In this document: in pieces, positions 52,081-59,705 of the stretch
Layout: each line of letters begins with the position of its first letter
Position numbering within the stretch: position 1 is the stretch's first letter
Assembly: GCA_021325025.1 (NCBI GenBank)
Contig: JAJPHZ010000035.1
Coordinates: forward strand, 372,001 to 436,000
DNA from: Pseudomonadota bacterium
GTDB taxonomy: Bacteria > Desulfobacterota > Binatia > Binatales > Binataceae
DNA: 64,000 bases
Direction of reading: 5' to 3'
Program-made: the position numbers and the translations under genes
Notes under the pieces: generated by a model
Seen by the model: only the letters and a program-made list of their open reading frames with translations
What the model was told of the DNA's origin: nothing
The model's database searches: none

Positions 52081-52189
52081 AAACGGCGCGCCAAGGCCTG
52101 CGACCCCGCTGCAGGGCGTTTGCACCATTCCCCGGTAGTCGGTGTAGATTCGCACTGAGTCACGGCTGGTCGCAATCGCGGAGGTCATC

Positions 52190-53881
52190 ATGGAATACGA
52201 CGTGAAGATCGACGGCGGTCTGATCCTCGACGGCAGCGGACGCCCCGGAGTGCAAGGCTCGGTGGCGATCAAGGACCGGCGCATCGTGGCGGTGGGCGAC
52301 GCGCCCGGCGCAGCGGCGCGCACCATCGACGCCGGCGGCCTGGTGGTCGCGCCCGGCTTCGTCGATATCCACACCCATTACGACGCCCAGGTGATGTGGG
52401 ACCGGATGCTGACGGTTTCGCCATGGCACGGCGTGACAACCGTGGTGATGGGCAACTGCGGCTTCGGCGTTGCGCCCACCCGCCCCGAGCATCGCGGCCA
52501 GATCATGCGTACCCTGGAGAAGGTCGAAGGCATGAGCCTGACGGCGCTGGAAACGGGGCTGGGTTACGATTGGCCCTTCGAGACCTTTCCGCAATACCTC
52601 GACGCGATCGAGCGGCGCGGGGTGGGAATCAACGTCGCGGCGCTGGTGGGGCATACCGCGGTGCGGATGTATGTGATGGGCGAGGACTCCTACGCGCGCG
52701 CCGCCACCGAGCAGGAAATCCGCGCGATGGAGGAGGTGGTGCGCGAGGCGATGGCGGCGGGGGCGGCAGGCTTCGCCACCTCCAAGGGCTTCGCGCACAT
52801 CGGCTACCTGGGCCGCCCGGTGCCAAGCCGCCTGGCCACCTTCGATGAAATCAGGGCGCTGACGGCGATCCTGGCCGAAAGCGGGCGGGGCACGGTCGAA
52901 GTCGCCACCGGCCAAGGCCTGTCCTACGACGAGTACGAGGAAATCGCCCGCGCCAACCGGCGTCCGATCAGCTTTTCGTTTCTGGCCGGGCGCGAGGATT
53001 GGGCCAGGATGCTGGCCCAACTCGAACGCATCAGAGCGCTGGAGCGCGACGGCGTCCGCCTGGTGCCGCAGTTCTCCGCGCGTCCGCTGACGATGGAATT
53101 CAACTTCCGCGAGCCCTTTCCGCTGGAGAATATTCGCACCTTCAAGCCGGTTTCCGAAGCACTCGATGTGGCCGGCAAAATCCGCGTCTATGCCGACCCG
53201 GAGTTTCGCCGAGCCTACAAAGAGTTGATGGACAGCCCCAGGGCCACCATCAATCGGGCGCTCAATCCGGAGCGGATTTGGATTTCATCCTGTCCGGCGC
53301 AGCCCCAGCTTGAACAGCGTACGGTGGCCGAAGTAAGCCGGGAGCGCGCCGTGCACCCGGTCGATCTGATGCTGGACCTGTCGATCGCGTCCAACCTGAC
53401 CGCGCTGTTCAAGATCACGATCCTCAACGACGACGAGGAGAAGGTGGCTGTGTTGCTCAATCAGCCCGACGCGATGCTGGGGTTGACTGACGCCGGCGCG
53501 CACGCCAGCCAACTCTGCGACGCATGCGCCTATACCTACACACTGGGCCATTGGGTGCGTGAGAAGCAGGCGCTGACGCTGGAGCAGGCGGTGCGGATGA
53601 TGACAGCGCGGCCGGCCGAGGTCTACGGATTGCACGACCGCGGACGAATCTGTGAGGGTGCGCCCGCCGATTTGGTGCTGTTCGATCCACAAACGGTGGG
53701 CGCCGGGCCGCTGCGCCGCGTCCACGACCTGCCGGGCGGCGCCGACCGCCTGATCTCCGAACCGTCGGGGATCGAGATGGTGATGGTGAACGGGGTGGTG
53801 ATTCGCGAGCAGGGCAGGGACGCCGTCGATCCGCTCGGCCCGCTTCCGGGCCGCGTCCTGCGCGGCGGCGCGTCGGCGTAA
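52190..53881 (+). CDS. D-aminoacylase / N-acyl-D-amino-acid deacylase-like amidohydrolase
   Basis: This is a 563-aa amidohydrolase-superfamily enzyme. Seen: DGSGRPGVQGSVAIKDRRIVAVGD, the metal motif VDIHTHYDAQ near residue 61, MGNCGFGVAPTRP, the TDAGAHASQLCDACAYTYTLGHWVRE Asp motif near residue 431, and the C-terminal GRICEGAPADLVLFDP strand that closes the second small beta domain. Known members deacylate N-acyl-D-amino acids or related amides. Many environmental homologues are uncharacterised. GGAGG lies 7 nt before the ATG. It is divergent from the tandem CoA-transferase. Confidence 0.92.
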   Translation: MEYDVKIDGGLILDGSGRPGVQGSVAIKDRRIVAVGDAPGAAARTIDAGGLVVAPGFVDIHTHYDAQVMWDRMLTVSPWHGVTTVVMGNCGFGVAPTRPEHRGQIMRTLEKVEGMSLTALETGLGYDWPFETFPQYLDAIERRGVGINVAALVGHTAVRMYVMGEDSYARAATEQEIRAMEEVVREAMAAGAAGFATSKGFAHIGYLGRPVPSRLATFDEIRALTAILAESGRGTVEVATGQGLSYDEYEEIARANRRPISFSFLAGREDWARMLAQLERIRALERDGVRLVPQFSARPLTMEFNFREPFPLENIRTFKPVSEALDVAGKIRVYADPEFRRAYKELMDSPRATINRALNPERIWISSCPAQPQLEQRTVAEVSRERAVHPVDLMLDLSIASNLTALFKITILNDDEEKVAVLLNQPDAMLGLTDAGAHASQLCDACAYTYTLGHWVREKQALTLEQAVRMMTARPAEVYGLHDRGRICEGAPADLVLFDPQTVGAGPLRRVHDLPGGADRLISEPSGIEMVMVNGVVIREQGRDAVDPLGPLPGRVLRGGASA

Positions 53882-53910
53882 ACACCGTTTCTTGTGCCAG
53901 AGCAAATAGT

Positions 53911-53949
53911 GTTGTGCCCAGGACGGCGCTAACTGCAAGTGGGCACAAC
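53911..53949. promoter_or_regulatory. perfect 10-bp inverted repeat, operator or hairpin
   Basis: GTTGTGCCCA at 53911-53920 is matched exactly by TGGGCACAAC at 53940-53949, with 19 nt between. A further CTTGTGCCAG word sits at 53891-53900. It lies 30 nt after the D-aminoacylase-like stop and about 145 nt before the Kelch gene start. The absence of a T-tract argues against a simple terminator, and the repeated word favours a protein-binding site. Confidence 0.4.
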
Positions 53950-54094
53950 TGAATCGATTTTGCTCCCAACGATGTTGATTGTTGCACACATCAGGCGGAT
54001 GCTTGGCGTGCGTGCTTTTCAAACTGATGTCCCCGGAAGGCGTCCAGCAGGGATGTGGTGTCGCCGTCAAAGGCGGACTGAGAGGGGATCGCGG

Positions 54095-56371
54095 ATGCGC
54101 CGTTACGGGTTTGTCCTGGCCTGTCTGAAATGTGTGGTTGTGATCACATTGACCGCTGCGGCGGCATGCTCCGGATCGGGTTCGCCACCGATTACGGTTA
54201 TCACGCCGACTTCGACTCCAACCCCCACCCCGTCCCCCAGCATCTCTCTGACCCCGGGCCAGATGGCGGCGATGGGACGGTCGTCGTACGCGATGACCCC
54301 GCTCGCTTCGGGCAAGCTCTTGATAGTCGGCGGCATCGACATCAACGGCGACACAGTTGCGACCGCGGAGCTGTTTGATCCTGGCACCAACACCTTTGCC
54401 TTTACCAAGGGGCCGATGCCGGAGGGGCGCAAGAACTCCACCGCCACGCTTCTCAATGACGGGCGGGTGTTGGTCGCCGGCGGCCAGGACGAAAAGAGCA
54501 ACGAACTGGACACGGCCTTGATCTACGATCCGGGTACCGACAGTTTTACGCCCGTGGCGGCGCATATGGCGGTGGCGCGCACCGAGCATCGCGCCACGCT
54601 GCTCACCGACGGCACGGTGCTGATCACCGGGGGCGTCACGACGCCGATGCCCGGTCAAAGCGCCAACCCGGTGGCCTCGGCGGAATTGTTCGATCCTGCC
54701 GCCGACGACTTCATTTCGGTGGGTGACATGTCGGTTCCGCGCGCAGCGCATGTCGCGATAATCCTGAGCGACGGGCGGGTGCTGGTCGCGGGCGGCGTCA
54801 GCACCGACCTTCATCAAACCGCCAGCGCCGATCTTTACGATCCCGCCAAGGGCGCGTTTAGCGCAACGGGCTCGATGGCCTTCACGCGCGAGGGCGCAGC
54901 CGGAGTGCGGCTGCCGGACGGACGGGTGCTGGTGACTGGCGGCGGCGGGACGGCGGTTGGAGAAGTTGGCGCAAGCTCGGTGCTGAGCAGCGCCGAGCTT
55001 TACGATCCGGCCCGTGGGCAGTTCACGCCCACCGCCAACGACATGCCCGAGCCCCACTTCCTGCACGCAATCGCCCTGCTGCCCAGCGGCAAAGTCCTGG
55101 TGGCGGGCGGTTTCGCCGGCAATGGACCGTTCTTCTTTCTGGACGCCGAGGCGGCTGCCGCGTTGTTCGACCCATCGAGCAACGCTTTTTCTTCGGCGCT
55201 GCCGCTCAATATCGCCCGCGCCTTTCTCTACGCAGCCGTGTTGGGAGACGGACGCGTATTCATTCCGGGCGGCGCGAATTTTCAGGGCGGGCAGCTTCCT
55301 GATGCCGAGCTTTATCCCGGCACCGATTCCGGCAGCCGGTTCGCCGCACAGGTCAACGTCAGCGGCGGCTTGCACAGCGAACGCGTCGATGCCGCAGCGA
55401 TCCGGCTGCCGGACGGAAAAATTCTGATCAGCGGCGGTATCAACGGCGTCGGCGACATCTCCAACACCGCTGAAACCTACGATCCCGCGACCGGACGTCT
55501 GACCCCGACCGGGGCGATGACTAGCGCGCACCACGGCCACAGCATGACTTTGCTTAACAACGGCAAGGTGCTCATCGCCGGTGGCAACACCGATGTCGCC
55601 GAACTGTATGATCCCGTCAGCGGAAGCTTTACCCCCACCGCCGGCAAGATGACCGCCGTGCGCTTGCACAGCACCGCGACCCTGCTCAACGACGGTACGG
55701 TGCTCATCGCGGGCGGCGCTCCCGATACCATCAAGCCAGCGCTGCAGAATGCCGAGTTGTACGATCCGGCCGCCGACACCTTCTCCGCGGTTGCGGCCCC
55801 GATGCGATCGCCGCGCGTCTTCCACGTCGCCGCGCTGTTGCCCGACGGCAAGGTGCTGCTGGCCGGCGGCTCCGACTCCGGCGACAGCTCGGCCGGCGCG
55901 ACGGACACGGCGGAAATTTACGACCCTGCCGCCAAGACCTTTACTGACACCCTCAACACGATGAGCGCTCAACGCTATGCCGCCACCGCGACCGTGCTCG
56001 ATGACGGTTCGGTGCTCATCGTCGATGGCGACGCCCGTTCCGCGACTACGGCCAGCGCCGATGTGTACAACCCGGCGACCGGCAAATTCTCGCCCAGCAC
56101 AGGTGCGCCGCTCGCCGCGCGAGTCTTTCATTCCGCGGCGCGACTGGCAGATGGAACAGTGTTGGTTGTAGGCGGGGTCGGCAGCGCAAGCCGGCTGAGC
56201 AGCAGTGAAATCTACAACCCGGCCAATGGCACGTTTGCGGCGGGCCCCTCCATGGTCTATGCGCGATCGCAGTTGACGGCTACGGTGTTGGGCGACGGCA
56301 GCGTACTTTTGGCGGGCGGCGTCGGCAACAACGGCTTTGCGCTGCCGAGCACCGAGCTGTTCGTGCCGTGA
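54095..56371 (+). CDS. Kelch-repeat lipoprotein
   Basis: This 758-aa protein has a lipoprotein signal (ITLTAAAACSG, Cys25) and a short Thr/Pro linker at about 38-50. At least ten Kelch-like repeats of 50-60 residues follow, with the pattern LLxDGxVLxAGG....AELYDPxxxxFxxxxxMxxxRxxHxA. These should form one or two beta-propellers on the cell surface or in the periplasm. AGAGGGG lies 8 nt before ATG 54095; the frame is open further upstream but has no signal there. Likely a binding or carbohydrate-recognition protein. The PT-linker style resembles the secreted propeller at 10613. Confidence 0.85.
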   Translation: MRRYGFVLACLKCVVVITLTAAAACSGSGSPPITVITPTSTPTPTPSPSISLTPGQMAAMGRSSYAMTPLASGKLLIVGGIDINGDTVATAELFDPGTNTFAFTKGPMPEGRKNSTATLLNDGRVLVAGGQDEKSNELDTALIYDPGTDSFTPVAAHMAVARTEHRATLLTDGTVLITGGVTTPMPGQSANPVASAELFDPAADDFISVGDMSVPRAAHVAIILSDGRVLVAGGVSTDLHQTASADLYDPAKGAFSATGSMAFTREGAAGVRLPDGRVLVTGGGGTAVGEVGASSVLSSAELYDPARGQFTPTANDMPEPHFLHAIALLPSGKVLVAGGFAGNGPFFFLDAEAAAALFDPSSNAFSSALPLNIARAFLYAAVLGDGRVFIPGGANFQGGQLPDAELYPGTDSGSRFAAQVNVSGGLHSERVDAAAIRLPDGKILISGGINGVGDISNTAETYDPATGRLTPTGAMTSAHHGHSMTLLNNGKVLIAGGNTDVAELYDPVSGSFTPTAGKMTAVRLHSTATLLNDGTVLIAGGAPDTIKPALQNAELYDPAADTFSAVAAPMRSPRVFHVAALLPDGKVLLAGGSDSGDSSAGATDTAEIYDPAAKTFTDTLNTMSAQRYAATATVLDDGSVLIVDGDARSATTASADVYNPATGKFSPSTGAPLAARVFHSAARLADGTVLVVGGVGSASRLSSSEIYNPANGTFAAGPSMVYARSQLTATVLGDGSVLLAGGVGNNGFALPSTELFVP

Positions 56372-56419
56372 TTTCGCGCCGGGCTGCGCCTTTTTCGCGG
56401 GCCCTGCTATGATGCGGTG

Positions 56420-56803
56420 ATGGCGCAGCCTTCGTTGCAGGATTTGGCCGCCCAACGTTACGTCAGCCTGATCACGTTCCGGCGCAACGGCGACGGCGTT
56501 GCGACCCCGATCTGGATTGCCGCCGACAACGGCCGGCTCTACGCGTTCACCGACGGTACCTCGGCCAAGATGAAACGGCTGAGGGTCACAGACCGCATCC
56601 GGCTTGCGGCGTGCGACGCGCGCGGCGCGGTCAGAGGCGAATATGTCGAGGGGCATGCGCGCCGCGTCGATGATCCGGCGGTCGTAAAGCGCGCGATGGG
56701 TGCCCTGGCGAAAAAATACGGCTGGCAGCTCGCCGTGCTCGACCTATTTTCACGCCTGTTCGGCCGCATCGGCCGCCGCGCCATCATCGAGATTACGTTG
56801 TGA
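56420..56803 (+). CDS. PPOX-class split-barrel flavin/F420-dependent oxidoreductase
   Basis: This is a 127-aa split-barrel protein. Seen: LQDLAAQRYVSLITFRRNGDGVATPIWIAADNGRLYAFTDGTSAKMKRL, RIRLAACDARGAVRGEYVEGHARRV and the C-terminal GRRAIIEITL strand. This arrangement matches the F420-dependent PPOX class TIGR03666-like group (recalled, not searched). Such proteins bind FMN or F420 and reduce small organics. An in-frame GTG directly precedes the ATG at 56420. It supports the view that the organism uses F420, as do the LLM proteins. Confidence 0.85.
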   Translation: MAQPSLQDLAAQRYVSLITFRRNGDGVATPIWIAADNGRLYAFTDGTSAKMKRLRVTDRIRLAACDARGAVRGEYVEGHARRVDDPAVVKRAMGALAKKYGWQLAVLDLFSRLFGRIGRRAIIEITL

Positions 56804-56879
56804 CTGGCTTGGCCGCATGGCCCCGGCTTTCCAGCCGGTGGCCGCAGTTTTGTAAAATGTGGCTGATCAGGCGTGTTCG

Positions 56880-56905
56880 CCCTGACCAGGGAGAGGGCGT
56901 CAGGG
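56880..56905. terminator. hairpin between convergent genes
   Basis: CCCTGAC at 56880-56886 pairs with GTCAGGG at 56899-56905 around a 12-nt loop, between the PPOX protein gene (ends 56803) and the convergent gene ending at 56950. It could terminate transcripts from both sides. No T-tract is seen. Confidence 0.35.
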
Positions 56906-56949
56906 GGATGATGGTAGAAGTTCCATCGCAACCGATCAGTTCCTTGCCG

Positions 56950-57654
56950 CTAGTAAAGCGGCGACCAGGCGGTGGTGCGCAGCAGCTTGCTCTGCCATTG
57001 GTCGCGATACTGCAGCGCGTCGACCATGTAGCTGCCGGGTTTGCGCTGTTCGGGCGGCAGGTCACTGGTCAGCAGATGCATCAGCGCATCCAGGCTGGTG
57101 ATCTTCTGCCACAGGATCGCCTCGCGCCGCTGATAGCTGCCGTGCGCGACCTGGAAGCAGGCCTGGATGTCGAGGATGCGCATTTCGGGCGGCGCCTGCG
57201 ACATCGGGCGGGCGTAAATCTCGTCCCACATCCTGATGTAGTCATCCAGGCTGGAGTAGGGCCATCCGGTGTCTTCCATGAACAATGACAGCTCATGCTC
57301 GCGGCCGTCGGTGGGGACGGTTTTGAAATCGACTTCCTGCAGGCGCGACCAATACACGGGCAGCAGGATTTTGCCGGTCACGTCGTAGCGAAGTTGATCG
57401 ACGCCGTCGATCCATTCGCGCAGGTCGCCCTTTTGCACCCGCAACGCCAGACGCTCCCACGCCGCGCCGTCGTTGATCGCGGTGATCGTCACCACGTTGT
57501 AGGAAGGGCCGCTACCGGCTGCGTGATTGGCGTACCACAGCAGGCGCGCGTCGTCGCCGCGCGCCAGCATCGGCATCCATCCGCCGCGATACGCCTGCTC
57601 GAATTCCTCCTCTTTGGCGCCCAACAGCTTGTGCACTTCATGCAGGAACAGCAT
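56950..57654 (-). CDS. unrecognised family, NIPSNAP/EthD-like fold suspected (copy A)
   Basis: This 234-aa protein is strongly similar along its length to copy B at 57700. Shared blocks are MLFLHEVHK, GDDARLLWY.NHA.GSG.SYNVVTITA, TDGREH.LSL.MEDT.WPY and a C-terminal LLRT.AWSPLY. The N-terminal half resembles a NIPSNAP-type ferredoxin-like unit, and a second such unit may form the C-terminal half. No catalytic motif is recognised. ATG 57654 is chosen by alignment with copy B; ATG 57660 is two codons upstream. The two genes lie 45 nt apart on the minus strand and probably form one operon. Confidence 0.75.
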   Translation of the reverse strand: MLFLHEVHKLLGAKEEEFEQAYRGGWMPMLARGDDARLLWYANHAAGSGPSYNVVTITAINDGAAWERLALRVQKGDLREWIDGVDQLRYDVTGKILLPVYWSRLQEVDFKTVPTDGREHELSLFMEDTGWPYSSLDDYIRMWDEIYARPMSQAPPEMRILDIQACFQVAHGSYQRREAILWQKITSLDALMHLLTSDLPPEQRKPGSYMVDALQYRDQWQSKLLRTTAWSPLY

Positions 57655-57699
57655 CGTCATTCACCGCCTTTCGATTCGCATCCGCAGCCGTCCGTCCGT

Positions 57700-58398
57700 T
57701 CAGTACAACGGCGACCACGCGGAGGTGCGCAGCAGCCGGCTTTCCCATTGATCGCGCAGCACCAGCGCCTCATGCATCCATCCTCCGGGCCTGCGCTGCG
57801 CGATGGGGATTTCATGGGTGAGCAGATGGCGCAGTTGGTCGAGCTTGAGGATCTTTTGCATCAGCACGACTTCGCGCCGTAGATGGCTGCCGAAGGCGGG
57901 CTGGAAGCCCGCTTCGATTTTGATGAACGGGTCGGCCACTTCCAGGCTTTTGGAATAGGCGGCGCCCGACGTGTCGATGTAGCGCAGGTACTGCTCGCGG
58001 TAAGGCCACATCGTGTCTTCCATGTACAGGCTCAGCGGATGCTCGCGGCCGTCGGTGGGGACGGCGCGCCAGTCGACCTCCTGCATCGGCGACCAATGCA
58101 GCGGCAGCAGCAGCTTGCCGCGCGCGTCGTGGCGCAGGCCATCGACGTCGCGCACCCATCCTTGCAGGCTGCCCTTCTGGAAACTCAGCGCCAGGCGTTC
58201 CCACGCCGCGCCGTCCTTGACCGCGGTAATGGTCACCACGTTGTAGGACGCTCCGCTGCCCATCGCGTGGTTGGTGTACCACAGCAGCCGGGCGTCATCG
58301 CCTTTGGCCAGCGCCGGCATCAAACCCTTGCGAAACGCTTGTTCGAAGTCGTCGGCCTTGCGCCCATCAACCTTGTGCACTTCGTGGAGAAAAAGCAT
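57700..58398 (-). CDS. unrecognised family, NIPSNAP/EthD-like fold suspected (copy B)
   Basis: This 232-aa protein is the paralogue of the 56950 product and the first gene of the pair. It starts MLFLHEVHKVDGRKADDFEQAF, with GGAGG 5 nt before the ATG. It contains GDDARLLWYTNHAMGSGASYNVVTITA, DGREHPLSLYMEDTMWPY and ends LLRTSAWSPLY. I recognise no named domain. The alternating strand/helix pattern and the Trp-Glu (AAWERLA) segment suggest a duplicated dimeric alpha/beta barrel, as in stress-response or small-oxygenase folds. It is divergent from the MOSC gene at 58496. Confidence 0.75.
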   Translation of the reverse strand: MLFLHEVHKVDGRKADDFEQAFRKGLMPALAKGDDARLLWYTNHAMGSGASYNVVTITAVKDGAAWERLALSFQKGSLQGWVRDVDGLRHDARGKLLLPLHWSPMQEVDWRAVPTDGREHPLSLYMEDTMWPYREQYLRYIDTSGAAYSKSLEVADPFIKIEAGFQPAFGSHLRREVVLMQKILKLDQLRHLLTHEIPIAQRRPGGWMHEALVLRDQWESRLLRTSAWSPLY

Positions 58399-58495
58399 CG
58401 GCGCCTCCGCCGCGGATTGGATTTTGCTCGTCGCGAGACGGAGGCTTTTTATTAACACTGCAGTGCCAAAAGTGCTAACTGGGAAGCGGAGCCCG

Positions 58496-59287
58496 ATGAT
58501 GGCGAAAACCAGGGTCGGCATCGTCAGCGAGTTGTGGCGCTATCCGGTCAAGTCGATGTGCGGGGAGCGGCTGCGCGAGATGACGGTAACCGCCGACGGG
58601 GTGCTGGGCGACCGCGCCTATGCGCTGCGCGAACTCAGGTACGGTGCGATCATGAGCGCCAAGATCTGGCCGTGGATGCTGCAGATGCGCGCCGCATGGA
58701 GCGCCGAACCGGGCATCGACGGCGCCGCGGTTCGTATCGAAGCTCCCAACGGAGCCGTAATCGAGGGCGACTCGCCGCGCTGCGCCGAAACCCTGTCCGG
58801 CCTCTTCAAGCATCCGGTGCGCCTCGAGCGCACGCGTCAGGGCCCGATTTCAGCGGCCGATATCGAAGCGATCAAAAAGGGCGAGGCGTTTTTGCCGCAA
58901 TGGAAGTTCTACGACGAGGGCCCGCTGCATCTGCTCGCCACCGGCACGCTGCAGCATCTGAAGCGGCTTGAAGGCGGCGATTGCGATTTCGATCCGCGCC
59001 GCTTCCGTGCCAACATCCTGATCGACACCGGCGATGACGCCGGCGGGTTCATCGAAGATCGATGGCTTGGAGGCGTGCTGGAGATCGGCGCGAGCGTGCA
59101 GATTGGCGACATGTGGCCGGCGCTTCGATGCGTGATGACGACCCATCCGCAGGAAGATCTGCGCCACGACCCGGCGATCCTGCGCGCCGCCGCCCAGCAC
59201 CATCAGGCCTACCTCGGCGTCTTTGCCGGCACCCGCGTGTCGGGCGTAATCCGGGTCGGCGATCCGGTCGTGTTATCCACTCCATAG
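58496..59287 (+). CDS. MOSC domain-containing protein
   Basis: This 263-aa protein has an N-terminal MOSC beta-barrel (VGIVSELWRYPVKSMCGERLREMTV, GDRAYALRE) and a C-terminal MOSC domain (RFRANILIDTGDDAGGF, RCVMTTHPQED, FAGTRVSGVIRVGDPV). MOSC proteins are related to the molybdenum-cofactor sulfurase C-terminus and to mARC/YcbX/YiiM. The Cys of RCVMTT is at the position that binds the cofactor in those families. YcbX- and mARC-type proteins reduce N-hydroxylated compounds. The substrate is unknown. Two adjacent ATGs (58496 and 58499) are possible starts. Confidence 0.88.
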   Translation: MMAKTRVGIVSELWRYPVKSMCGERLREMTVTADGVLGDRAYALRELRYGAIMSAKIWPWMLQMRAAWSAEPGIDGAAVRIEAPNGAVIEGDSPRCAETLSGLFKHPVRLERTRQGPISAADIEAIKKGEAFLPQWKFYDEGPLHLLATGTLQHLKRLEGGDCDFDPRRFRANILIDTGDDAGGFIEDRWLGGVLEIGASVQIGDMWPALRCVMTTHPQEDLRHDPAILRAAAQHHQAYLGVFAGTRVSGVIRVGDPVVLSTP

Positions 59288-59394
59288 CGCACCATCGTGG
59301 GCAATATCCGCGACCGCGCGCCGACGGCTGTAAACGCGGCGCCGCCGGCCCCCGTCTATTGTCATGAAGGCAATGCGGGAGGGGAGTGTCGGAG

Positions 59395-59673
59395 ATGAAA
59401 GCTGCGTCTGCTCTTGAATCAACCTGGCAGCGGTGCCGGTTGCGTCTTGAAAAGGATGGCCTGGGCCAGACTCTGTGGGCATATCTGTGCGTCGCACTGT
59501 TTCTGATCGCGCTGACCGTGTCGATGCTGGGATGCGCAGGCGCGCCCTTGGCGCCGCAGGTTGAGGGCACGATGATGAGAACTGGCGCGCCGCCGCCCGC
59601 TGAGGGAGCCGGAGATGCGATGAGCACGGCGCTGGGCGCCAATCCCATTGCCGGACTGACGGTTCGTTTCTAG
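59395..59673 (+). CDS. small membrane-anchored or lipoprotein-like protein of unknown function
   Basis: This is a 92-aa protein. Residues 1-27 are charged (WQRCRLRLEKDGLGQ). Residues about 28-46 form one hydrophobic segment (LWAYLCVALFLIALTVSML), which runs into a lipobox-like LGCAG with Cys47. The short tail is Ala/Pro-rich. The leader is long for a lipoprotein signal, so it may simply be a membrane anchor. GGGAGGGGA lies about 9 nt before ATG 59395. It sits between the MOSC gene and the convergent recD2-like gene. No family is recognised; support is the ribosome site and the signal-like segment. Confidence 0.5.
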   Translation: MKAASALESTWQRCRLRLEKDGLGQTLWAYLCVALFLIALTVSMLGCAGAPLAPQVEGTMMRTGAPPPAEGAGDAMSTALGANPIAGLTVRF

Positions 59674-59705
59674 CCCGCGAAGCCAGTCCTCAAGCACCGA
59701 CGCGC

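Noticed and set aside
53285..56656. Very long open frame antisense to the Kelch lipoprotein gene (over 1100 codons)
   Set aside because: It mirrors codon bias of the real gene on the plus strand, has no ribosome site or recognisable domain, and the plus-strand Kelch repeats and lipobox are unambiguous.
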